Shown here piece after piece: positions 44,690 through 54,433 of a DNA stretch of 64,000 nt (position 1 is the first letter of the stretch; each line of letters opens with the position of its first letter). The position numbers and the translations under genes are program-made. The DNA lies in contig SWDT01000022.1 of NCBI GenBank assembly GCA_009193035.1, positions 62,001-126,000 on the forward strand. The letters run 5' to 3'. The DNA comes from Halicephalobus mephisto. Its lineage: Eukaryota > Nematoda > Chromadorea > Rhabditida > Panagrolaimidae. The notes under the pieces were generated by a model. The model was not told the DNA's origin. It did not search any database and saw nothing but the letters and a program-made list of their open reading frames with translations.

Positions 44690-45215
44690 GTTGTAATTGG
44701 AAAATTATAAAAATCAAATTTTACATTTTGTGGTCCCGACTGGAAAATTATGAAACTTAAATTTTATACTTCCTGGTCCTGACTGGAAAACCAAAATTCA
44801 AATTTTACATTTTTTGGTCCTGACTGGAAAATTATGAAACTTAAATTCTAGTTTCTGGTCCTGATTGGAAAGTCATAAAAATCAAATTTTATACTTTTTG
44901 GTCCCGACTGGAAAGTCATAAAAATCAAATTTTACACTTTTTAGTCCCAACTGGAAAACCAAAATTCAAATTTCACACTTTTTGGTCCTGACTGGAAAAT
45001 TATGAAACTTAAATTCTAGTTTCTGGTCCTGACTTGAAAGTCATAAAATTCAGTTTTACACTTTCTGGTACTGACTGGAAAGTCATAAAAATCAAATTTT
45101 ACACTTTTTAGTCCCAACTGGAAAACCAAAATTCAAATTTTACATTTTTTGGTCCCGACTGGAAAATTATAAAACTTAAATTCTAGTTTCTGGTCCTGAT
45201 TGGAAAATCATAAAA
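44690..45215. repeat. ~60-bp array of ggtcctgactggaaaa units
   Basis: About nine units: actttttggtcctgactgga, then aaattatgaaacttaaattc or aagtcataaaaatcaaattt. Same half-palindrome as the arrays at 14.6-16.1 and 19.4-22.2 kb. Confidence 0.92.
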
Positions 45216-45219
45216 AATT

Positions 45220-45680
45220 TTGTGTCGAGATTGTGTTTGATATTTCATTATTCAGATTTCCGTCGTTTTCGATGTTATATTTTCTGTCCATGTCATAATT
45301 TGTTTTAATTTTGAATTCTAAAAGTCGTCCACAAACCACGCCAGAAGTGATTATGTCCTGTGGCCGTCCTCGGGTTGATCTCCGTCCGTCGCTAAACTTT
45401 CCAAAAATATATTTATTCAAAAAAATTCATAAATTGACTCACTTCGTCAAATGTGCCTGAGGCGATTTTTGTCATTGTCTATTATCGTTTTCGAATTTTT
45501 TCCTTGAGGCAATTTCAAAAAAATTATTTTTATTAAATTTTGGATACTGTAGATTTGGATTTGTTTTTGAATAATCTGGGTCAGATTTCGTCACGTGGTC
45601 CGAGTGGACGGGATAAAGATGATCTTTGGACTTTTCTGACCCCTGCCAGGTCATTCGGGTTCTCATGAGCTCGTCATTTC
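45220..45680. other. Mixed-composition segment, two unassigned minus frames
   Basis: Minus-strand frames of 70 (45208-45420) and 64 codons (45472-45666) cover two higher-GC patches. The peptides include SDGRRSTRGRPQDIITSGVV and MTWQGSEKSKDHLYPVHSDH. No family or clean splice sites; GCCTGAGGC at 45455-45463. Confidence 0.3.
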
Positions 45681-45699
45681 GATTACGAAATCAGCCGTT

Positions 45700-46130
45700 T
45701 CTTTTCAGAAAAAATGTTTTTTTATTTTTTTAATAATAAAAAAGCATTTTTTTTAAAATTTTTCATAATTAAAAAAAGTGTATTTTTAAAATTTTTTAAT
45801 AATTAAAAAATATTTGTTTTTATTTTTTTATAATTAAAAGTGTTTTTTATTTTTTTTAATAATAAAAAAAAGCATTTTTTTTATAATTTTTTCATAATTA
45901 AAAAAGTGTATTTTTAAAAATTTTTTAATAATTAAAAAATATTTGTTTTTATTTTTTTATAATTTTTTCATAATTAAAAAAAAAATGTTTTTTTATTTTT
46001 TTTAATAATAAAAAAAGCATTTTTTTATAATTTTTTCATAATTAAAAAAGTGTATTTTTTAAAATTTTTTATAATTAAAAAAGTGTATTTTTTTAAGTTT
46101 TTTAATAATAAAAAACATTTTAAATTTATT
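45700..46130. repeat. ~60-bp repeat of taataataaaaaaagcattt
   Basis: Units of ttttcataattaaaaaagtg, tatttttaaaattttttaat, period 60-65 bp with sub-repeats. Confidence 0.88.
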
Positions 46131-46179
46131 TGAAATTTTATTTTTTTTTTTCATAATTATCGAAAAATAAAAAAATGTT

Positions 46180-47500
46180 TTAGAATTTTCGGACCCGTTA
46201 TGCCACTTATGAAACCAGTCATTCCTTTAAAAAGAACTATCTGGAATCTTTTTTCGTAATTGTCAAAAAAGCCAAAAATAAAAATATGTTTCTAGACCAA
46301 CTCTGGTCCGTTATGTCACTTATGAAACCAGTCGGTCTTTTATTAAAAACAATTTCAAATTTTTATTTTTCCATAATTTAAAAAAAATTTAAAATTTCAA
46401 AATCACTTAATTTTAATTTTGGTATTTTTAAAAATCTTTGAAATTTAAAGAAAATTATTTTAAAAATGTTTAAAATTAAAAAAATTTATTTTAAAAAATG
46501 TTTAAAATCAAAAAAATTATTTTTAAAAATTTTCCAAAATTAAAAAAAATTATTTTTAAAAATGTTTAAAATTAAAAAAATTATTTTTAAAAATCTTTGA
46601 AATTAAAAAAATTAATTTTTAAAAATGTTTAAAATTTAAAAAAATTTTAATAGTATTAAAATCAAAATTTTTTTCACAATTACCGTATTTTGTTTTGTTA
46701 TTTATGAAATTGATCATTTTTTAAATATAAAATTTTTTGTTTTTTAATGATCGTAAATCTTTTATTTTTTATAATTTTCGGGAATATTAAAATCAAAAAA
46801 TGTTTTCCAGAACTTCTGTACTCTATTATGTAATCTACGAAATATATAATTCCATTTTAAACAAATTAAAAATTTTATATTTTTTAAATTATTTAAAATT
46901 TTATTTTTTAAATTTATTTAAAGTTTTATTTTTTTTAAACAAATTTAAAATTTTATTTTTTTTAATTATTTAAAATTTTATATTTTTAATTTATTTAAAA
47001 TTTTATTTTTTTTAAATTATTTAAAATTTTATTTTTTTAATTATCTAAAATTTTGTATTTTTAAAAAAAGTTATTTTGAGATTTTTTAATTTTCTTTAAA
47101 AACTTTGAATTTTTATTTTTTTTCAAAAAAATTTAAAATTTTCGTTTTTTTCGTAATTTTTGTGAATATTAAAATCGGAAAATTGTTCTTGGACTACTGT
47201 GTCCCGTTTTGTTTGTAAAATTAGTTATTCTTTTATTTCACAAATCTGCGATTTTTTAAGTCATTTTTATTTTTTTTAAAACTTGAAAAAAAATAAAAAT
47301 TTTAATTTTCTTAATTTTTTTAAGAGTATCAAAAAAATTTTTAATTTTTAATTTAAAAAAAAATAAAAATCTAAATTTTTAAAATTTTCTAGATTTTTAA
47401 TTAAAAAAAAATAAAAATAAAAATAAAAATTTAATTTTTAAGAATTTTTTATTTAAAAAAAATGAAAATTTTAATTTTTAAAATTTCTTAATTTTTTATA
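46180..47500. repeat. Low-complexity A/T arrays
   Basis: 46430-46650 repeats ttttaaaaatgtttaaaatt; 46870-47060 repeats aaattatttaaaattttatt; 47280-47500 repeats aaaaaataaaaattttaatt. ccgttatgYcacttatgaaa occurs at 46197 and 46311. No gene seen. Confidence 0.7.
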
Positions 47501-47629
47501 ATTGCCGAGAAAGAACTTAAAGGTATTTTTAGAAGTGCTGTGGTCCTTTGTCTCCCGACTTTCTCCATAAAACTGTGTTTTTGTTTTTGAAAATGTTTTT
47601 GTTTAAATTTTTAATCTTGGTTTTTCTCG

Positions 47630-47850
47630 AGTCATGAGCCAGTTTTCTGTTGATGAAACGAGAGGAATTCCTGAAAATATTAAATTTAAATTAATTTTTG
47701 AAAAATTGGAAATTTTGAAAAATACTAAAATTAAAATTTTTGATTTTCTGTATTCAGTCAGATCCGGGCTGTCCACGGTTAACTACGGACTGGTCCCCTC
47801 CGGCAGATCTCAGATCGATGAAATTCCAGACCCAAATTGACCGTAATTAC
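47630..47850. other. Island with small plus-strand open frame
   Basis: After TGTATTCAG (47749-47757) a GC-richer 80-bp patch encodes RSGLSTVNYGLVPSGRSQID in the frame that begins at ATG 47634. It contains cccctccggc, also seen at 54.36 kb and 32.4 kb. Not recognised; may be an exon or a regulatory patch. Confidence 0.25.
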
Positions 47851-47859
47851 TGTATTATT

Positions 47860-48200
47860 TTCGAAATTAAGAATTTAATTTTTAATTAATTTTTAAATAA
47901 TTATTCTCAAAATTAGAAATTTAATTTTTAAATAATAATTTTAAAAAATTAAATTTTTAATTAATTTTTAAATAATAATTTCAAAAAAATTAATTTTTAA
48001 TTAATTTTTAAATAATAATTTTAAAAAACAAAAAATTTAATTTATAACCGAATTAATTTATAAAAACTAAAAATTAAAAATTAAATTTTTTAAAATTTTT
48101 TTATTAATTTTTTTTTTGAATTTTTTTGTTTAATTTTTTCTGGATTTTTTTATTTAAATTTTTTTGGATTTTTTTATTTAAAAACTTTGTTACCTTAAAA
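47860..48200. repeat. ~60-bp aattaatttttaaataataa repeat
   Basis: Four units at 47870-48030, then T-rich low-complexity. Confidence 0.75.
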
Positions 48201-48349
48201 TTTCCGACTTGTTTTTGACTACGTAAAAGTTCTAAGTTTGTAAACAGTAGAAATTAACCCATGTGATTTTTGATAATCAACATTGGCGAATTTTTCGCAA
48301 GTTTTTATAATCAAAGTCCGTTCAGAAATCAGTTTTGTTTTATCAAATA

Positions 48350-48880
48350 CTGTATTATCAGAAATTACGGTCAATGTTCCAAATTCGGACTTTTCGTGCT
48401 GAGACAATATGGATTTTTTAAATCTTACTTAAATTGATAAAATTTGATTTTTAGAAGTTTTCGAATCACAACATAACTCTAAGTCTTGTTTTAGAAAGAA
48501 AAGTCGAATTTCGAAAACTCTCTTAGAACGAAAAGTTTCAATTTTGAAAGTCTCACCACGAAAATTCAAATTTCAAAAATTGTCTTAGAACGAAAAGTTC
48601 AAATTTCGAAAACTGTCTTAGAACGAAAATTCGAATTTCGAAAATTGTCTTAGAACGAAAAATTAAATTACAAGTCTCACCACGAAAAGTTTGAATTTCA
48701 AAAATCGTCTTAGAACGAAAATTCAAATTTCAAAAGTTTCACCACGAAAAGTTCGAATTTTAAAAGTTATGTTTTATCACAAAAAGTTCGAATTTCAAAA
48801 ATTGTCTTAGAACGAAAAGTTTCACCACGAAAAACCAGGATTTTAAAAGTTAAGTTTCAACGCGAAAATTCCACCTTGTT
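48350..48880. repeat. ~38-bp repeat of gtcttagaacgaaaa
   Basis: About ten units alternate aattgtcttagaacgaaaag and agtctcaccacgaaaagttt, from 48510 to 48860. The left part (48390-48510) is a diverged copy of the 155-bp unit from 26.8-27.2 kb. Confidence 0.88.
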
Positions 48881-48889
48881 ACTCCGAAT

Positions 48890-49420
48890 TTTTGGCATTA
48901 ATTTTGGTACTGAAAACAGAGAACTATCATTTTTCGATTTTCAAAGTCGATTGAATTTGACCTTTGAGAAAAACCAGATTAATCCGCCGCTTTGTCTGCT
49001 TCCAATTTTTGTTTGTTTTCAAAACTTCCTAAATTCCAACTTTTCTGTTTAAAAATAAAAAATCAAAAAAGAATCAAATTCGAAAAAAATAGAGATCGTT
49101 AATTTTCGAACTTTCACGTCATCGAAGACCTCTGCTCAGTACGGTAGTCTCCTGAACAAACTTACCCCTACAGTAACCATTTTTTAATATTGATGCAAAA
49201 TTTAAAAACTAATTTCATTTTAAAATATATGAATTTTTAAAAGTTTCATTAAAATAAAAAAATTTTTTTTCTAAAATTAAAGATTTTTTAAAATTTTAAT
49301 TTTTTTTTAAATTTTAATTTTTTAAAATTTTAATTTTTTAAAATTTTAATCTTTTTAAAATTTTTATTTTTTAAAATTTTTATTTTTTTTTAAATTTTTA
49401 GTTTTTTAGATAAGATTTTC
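48890..49420. other. Mixed then A/T-rich DNA, no gene seen
   Basis: 48890-49190 has normal complexity without open frames; 49260-49420 repeats ttttaaaattttaatttttt. Confidence 0.5.
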
Positions 49421-49619
49421 GGAAAATCGCGGTAAGAGTTTATTTTACGTTCTGCAGTAACTATATTTGGTAGTAAACAAATCTCCAATTGGGATAGAAA
49501 CACGGAAAATAATCTCAATCATAAAACATCGAACTTGCTCCCTGGGCTGCTTTTGAGCCAATTTCCGATCGCACTCTGGAACGAGTAAGCTTATTATGGT
49601 TTTCAATTTTGCGATCGAA

Positions 49620-49940
49620 AGTGATTTTTAAAATTTTTTATAAAAAATAATTTTTTAAAAACTTTTTTTATAAAAAATAATTTTTAAAAATTTTCGTTAT
49701 GAGACAATTTTCGGATATTTTATAAAACATTTTTTTTAAAAATCTTTGTAACGAAAAATTATTTTGAAAATTTTCGTTGTGAGACTTTATTTTTTAAATT
49801 TTCGCTGTGAGACTTTATTTTTTTAATTTTCGTTATGAGATTTTATTTTTTTTTAAATTTTCGCTGTGAGACTTTATTTTTTAAATTTTTATAATGATAA
49901 ATTATTTTGAAAAGTTTTTTTGAGATCATTTTTTTGTCAC
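49620..49940. repeat. ~38-bp repeat of ttttcgctgtgagacttta
   Basis: Six units between 49690 and 49890. Confidence 0.85.
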
Positions 49941-50049
49941 AGATGTTTTTGATTGACTGTTGGGTTAATCTTTGAGCTAGATTTCATTGAAAACCAGAAA
50001 TGAGAGAGGTGATCGTGGTTATCAGGTACTTTTGCGACAGGAGCCAATT

Positions 50050-50870
50050 TTAATTTTTTGTACAAAATTTTATTTGTACTTGTAAAAAACCGAATTTACT
50101 GTAATTTTCGCGGCGAGAGTTTATTTTTAATTTTTTTTGAAATTTTTATATAAAATTTTATCTACTAATGAAAAAAACAAAATTTATCATGATTTTCAGG
50201 AACGTTCGTGGCGGGAGTTGATTTTTAATTTCTTTTTAATTTTTATATAAAATTTTATCTACTAATGAAAAAAACTAAATTTATTATGATTCTCAGGAAC
50301 GTTCGTGGCGAGAGTTGATTTTTAATTTTTTTTAATTTTTATATAAAATTTTATTCATTAATAAAAAACAAAATTTATCATGATTTTCAGGGACGTTCGC
50401 GGTGAGAGTTGATTTTTAATTTTTTTAAATTTTTATATAAAATTTTATTCATTAATAAAAAACAAAATTTATCATGATTCTCAGGGACGTTCGTGGCGAG
50501 AGTTAATTTTTATTTTTTTTTAATTTTTATATAAAATTTTATCTACTAATAAAAAAAACTAAATTTATCATAATTCTCAGGGACGTTCGTGATCAAAGTT
50601 GACTTTATTTTTTGCAGTTACTCTTTGCGCGTTTTCACTCGCTCTTGCAAAAAAACAAACTTATCGTAACTTTCAGGGACTTTCGTGTCGAGAGTTCGTT
50701 TGTTTTTCCCATGTTAGTTTTTGTACTAATTTCTGGTTGCGCTTATAAAACAAGCTTATCGTAACTTTCAGGGACTTTCGCGGTGAGAGTTTATTTTGGT
50801 TTTTTTCATGTTGGTTTTTGCACTGGTTTTCACTCGCGCTGGTAAAAAACGAACTCGTAGATGTCAACAC
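50050..50870. repeat. ~93-bp tandem repeat (about nine units)
   Basis: cagggacgttcgtggcgaga recurs near 50200, 50293, 50390, 50482 and 50578, each followed by gttgatttttaatttttttt and atataaaattttat. The right end (50610-50870) has two longer derived units with actttcagggactttcg. Confidence 0.92.
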
Positions 50871-50939
50871 TTTTCCTGCAAGACTTCATTTTTTGTTAGT
50901 TTTGTACTGTACCGAGATCTATAAAAATTCGACATAAAA

Positions 50940-51190
50940 AACAAAAGTAAAAATCTGCAGTTTGCGTGCAACATGAGGGCAATTAAAGTGGGATTTTTAT
51001 ATTTATATTTAGAAAAATTACAAAATTAAAGTGAAACTCGCAGTTTGCGTGCAATGTTCAGAAAAATCAATTGACATAAAACTCAAATCTGCAGTTTACA
51101 TGCAATATTCAGGAAAATCAGTTCACATAAAATTCAAACCTGCAGTTTACGTGCAATATTCGTGCAAGTCAACTTATATATTTATTTCGA
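50940..51190. repeat. ~52-80-bp repeat of ctgcagtttgcgtgcaa
   Basis: Four units near 50955, 51035, 51087 and 51136, with TTGCGTGCAA or degenerate forms. Confidence 0.85.
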
Positions 51191-51229
51191 AAAATCCAAT
51201 TTGACTTTAATGTAGATTGTTTTATAGAC

Positions 51230-51580
51230 CTCAACACTGGTAAAAAAAATAAATTCATAAATATCAAAAAATTAGTTTTTTTTTACTAATAAAAAACAAA
51301 ATATTTATCTACAAAAATATAGAAAATTTATTGTAATGTTTGAAAATTTATTAGAAATATTATTTTTTATTAAAAAATAAATTTATTAAAATATTTTTTT
51401 ATTTTTATTAAAAAAAAATAAATTTATTATATTTTATCAGGAACTTTCGTTTTGAAATTTAATTTTTTTCTAAAAATACTTTTTCGCACTAATTTTAACT
51501 TTCATCTGGAGAAAAAAATAATTATAATTTTTAAAAACTTTCAAAAACAAAAAAAATTAATTTTTTTTAATTTAATAAAA
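51230..51580. other. A/T-rich, nothing seen
   Basis: No coding or clear repeat structure. Confidence 0.5.
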
Positions 51581-51589
51581 ATAATTTTT

Positions 51590-51810
51590 TATTTTTAAAT
51601 ATTTCGTCCTTAGGAATTGATTTTATTTTTTAAAAATTATTTTTATTCTTAAATATTTCGTTTCTAGAAATTGATTTTATTCTTTTAAATATTTTTTTAC
51701 TTTTAAAAAGTTTGTTCCTAAGAATTGATTTTATTTTTTAAAAATTATTTTTATTTCTAAATATTTCGTTTCTAGGAATTGATTTTATTTTTTTAAACAC
51801 TTTTTTCTTT
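51590..51810. repeat. ~60-bp repeat of cgtttctaggaattgattttatt
   Basis: Four units between 51590 and 51810 (unit described by its aaatatttcgtttctaggaa core). Confidence 0.85.
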
Positions 51811-51813
51811 AAT

Positions 51814-52170
51814 TTGGACTCGCACTGGCAGAAGAGCGAATTGGTCATGGTTATCAGTGGATTCGGCGGGGAGTTATTGGACGTTCCTGGACAGTTATCA
51901 TTGGACATGTTTGGTTCAGATGCACCTGACCGATCGATCTGGTTCCTCGAGTGGAATCGTATTGTTTTTACGTCATACGTGACCTCACTAACAAATCAAG
52001 AGTTTGGAGATGAAGCAAACAGCGCTTGTTTGCTGCCCCGAGGCGGCCCCTGACATTGCGCAAGATCAGATGCAAACAAAAACCGGCTTTGGGGTCTTAG
52101 CCGGAATCTTGCTTATCATCTGCAGTTCCCCAGGTGCGGTCTGACCTGTCTGCAATATTGTGTATTTACA
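51814..52170. promoter_or_regulatory. GC-rich island with forkhead-, GATA-, E-box- and C/EBP-like sites
   Basis: A 350-bp normal-complexity island lies 2.3 kb upstream of the BTB gene. It holds GCAAACAGCGCTTGTTTGC (52015-52033, inverted forkhead-like cores), ATTGCGCAAG (52055-52064), a further GCAAACAAA, CTTATC and CAGGTG. A 79-codon plus frame (51814-52053) is open but without family or splice support. A distal enhancer or promoter is the more likely reading, by inference only. Confidence 0.35.
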
Positions 52171-52319
52171 AAAAATTATATAAATTCTTATTTTTTTTAG
52201 TATAAATACCCATACCAAAAACAAAATGATCATTTTCTTCATTGTTTATTTTTAATCGTCTTTTTTGAACTAGCGAATTGATATACACCCGCTGTTATTC
52301 GATATTGCACCATTTACTT

Positions 52320-52865
52320 TCGTTTCAAGACCAGGAATCTTTTCAAAAATACTTTTTTTCAAAATAATTTTTCAAAATATTATTTTCAAAATTAAAAATA
52401 AAATTAAAATTTTCTTCTCGGGACCATAATATTTTCAAAAATTTTCGTTTCAAGACCAGGAATCTTTTCAAAAATACTTTTTTCGAAATAATTTTTAAAA
52501 ATAAAATTTTCAAAATTAAAAATAAAATCGAAATTTTCTTCTCAGGACCATAATATTTTCAAAAATTTTCGTTTTAAGACCAGGAATCTTTTCGAAAACA
52601 CTTTTTTTCGAAGTAATTTTAAAAAATATTATTTTCAAAATTAAAAATAAAATCGAAATTTTCTTCTCAGGACCATAATATGTTCGAAAATTTTCGTTTC
52701 AAGACCAGGAATCTTTTCAAAAATACTTTTTTCGAAATAATTTTTAAAAATATTATTTTCAAAATTAAAACTAAAATCGAAATTTTCTTCTCGGGACCAG
52801 AAACAAGTCCGAAAATTTTCGTTTTGGGACCAAAAATCTCGGAAAATGTTGTTTTCGATATTTTG
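52320..52865. repeat. ~118-bp tandem repeat, four to five units
   Basis: ttcgtttcaagaccaggaat occurs at about 52319, 52446, 52569 and 52694, paired with ttttcttctcaggaccataa. Another version of the inverted GGTC design. Confidence 0.92.
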
Positions 52866-52969
52866 TCAAAAATATAATTATTGAAATCATAAATGTAGAC
52901 TAATGAAGCATCTGGGGTAATTGCTTTCTTTTAAAATTGCATTATTATCAAAACAAAAATATTTACTAT

Positions 52970-53275
52970 AAAATTCTAAAAAATATCTCAACGAGGATTT
53001 TCCAATCGAGACAAAAAAGTTTATTTTTAAATAATTTCTGAAAATTTTGTTATTTTAAAAATATAAATTTTAAAAAGTAGTTTCGATGAAAATTTTCGGA
53101 ATTTTCCAATCGAGACAAAAAATTACAATTTTTATTTTTAAATTATTTTCGAAAATTATATTATTTTAAAAATAAAAATTTTAAAAAAGTGGTCTCGATG
53201 GAAATTTTTAAAATTTTCCAATTGAGACAAAAAATTATAATTTTTATTTTTAAATTATTTTCGAAAATGTTTAAA
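52970..53275. repeat. ~105-bp repeat, three units
   Basis: gaaaattttcggaattttcc and aatcgagacaaaaaa preceded by tctcgatg, at about 52990, 53085 and 53190. Confidence 0.88.
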
Positions 53276-53399
53276 ACCGTTTACTATATCCTGAACAATT
53301 TCAAAACTTAAATATCGTGTAATCCGATCCGGAGATCATAGACAAGGCTCATGGCCGAAAAAAACCACTTTATCTGTTTTGAAAAACTCGGAAAATATC

Positions 53400-54100
53400 A
53401 AAATCTTTTTTTTCCTGATTTTACAATTTAAAAAATTACTTTTTTTAATTTTAAAATTTTTTTTGATTTTATAATTTAAAAAAAAACTTTTTTTTATTAT
53501 ATAATTTAAAAAATTTCTTTTTTTTTAATTTTATAATTTTAAAAATTTCTTTTTTTTTAAATTTTATAATTTTTAAAATTTTTTTTAATTTTATAATTTT
53601 TAAAATTTCTTTTCGAAAATTTTTCGAATATCTATATGGATAATTTATATCCATTTTTAGATCCTGAAAATCCGGCGGAAATGATCGAAAAAACGCCATT
53701 TCCGATCTGTTTTCTCGGACAATTTTTGTTTTTTCATTTTTGATAAATCAAACTTCCTGTTTTTTTTTCTTTAGAAAAATTTATTTTTTATGAGAATCTT
53801 CCAGAATCCTCTTAAACCTTTTAAATTTTAAAAAACTTAAATTCTTTAAAATTTTCTAAATTTAAATTTTTTAGAAATTTCTGGAATTTTTTAAAATTTT
53901 CTAAAATTTTTGAAAAATTTAAATAATTTTAATTTTAAATTTTTTTAATTTTAAAATTTTGAATAATTTTAATTTTTAATTTTTTTAATTTTAAAATAAT
54001 TTTATTTTTTTAATTTTAAATAATTTTGATTTTTTTAATTTTAAATAATTTTATTTTTTTTTAATTTTAAATATTTTAAAATAATTTTAATTTTTTAATG
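53400..54100. repeat. A/T low-complexity upstream of the BTB gene
   Basis: 53440-53620 repeats ttaattttataatttttaaa; 53930-54090 repeats taattttaaataattttatt. No gene seen. Confidence 0.75.
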
Positions 54101-54307
54101 GTATGATTTTAAAGTCCTCGAAAAATTTGGAACAACTTTGATCCAAGAGACAAGTCTGAAAAGCAAACAATCGCGAATCGGCAGCTTCCATCGACCACTT
54201 TGCGAAAATTTCACGTTTAATTTTAAATTTTTGTGTCCCAAGTTTAAACCTTCTTCGAATTAGCTATACGAAAGAACTTAGATTTATTATTGAATTTTTA
54301 TTTTTAT

Positions 54308-54338
<31 letters not shown>

Positions 54339-54433
54339 TACTTTTTGCCTCAGGCCACCCCCTCCGGCGACTTGCCAGTTTTTCCGATTTTTACGTTTTT
54401 TGTTGGTTTTGGGGCCTAAAATTGTGTTTTTAG
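54101..54433 (+). promoter_or_regulatory. Immediate upstream region of the BTB gene
   Basis: It contains GCCTCAGGC (54347-54355) followed by caccccctccggcgacttgcc. The region ends in GTGTTTTTAG directly before the ATG, an acceptor-like site that suggests spliced-leader addition or a 5' UTR intron. No clear TATA box. Confidence 0.4.

Noticed and set aside
51814..52053. 79-codon plus frame as a gene
   Set aside because: No recognisable family, no splice context, and the region is better explained as a regulatory island; kept only as such.
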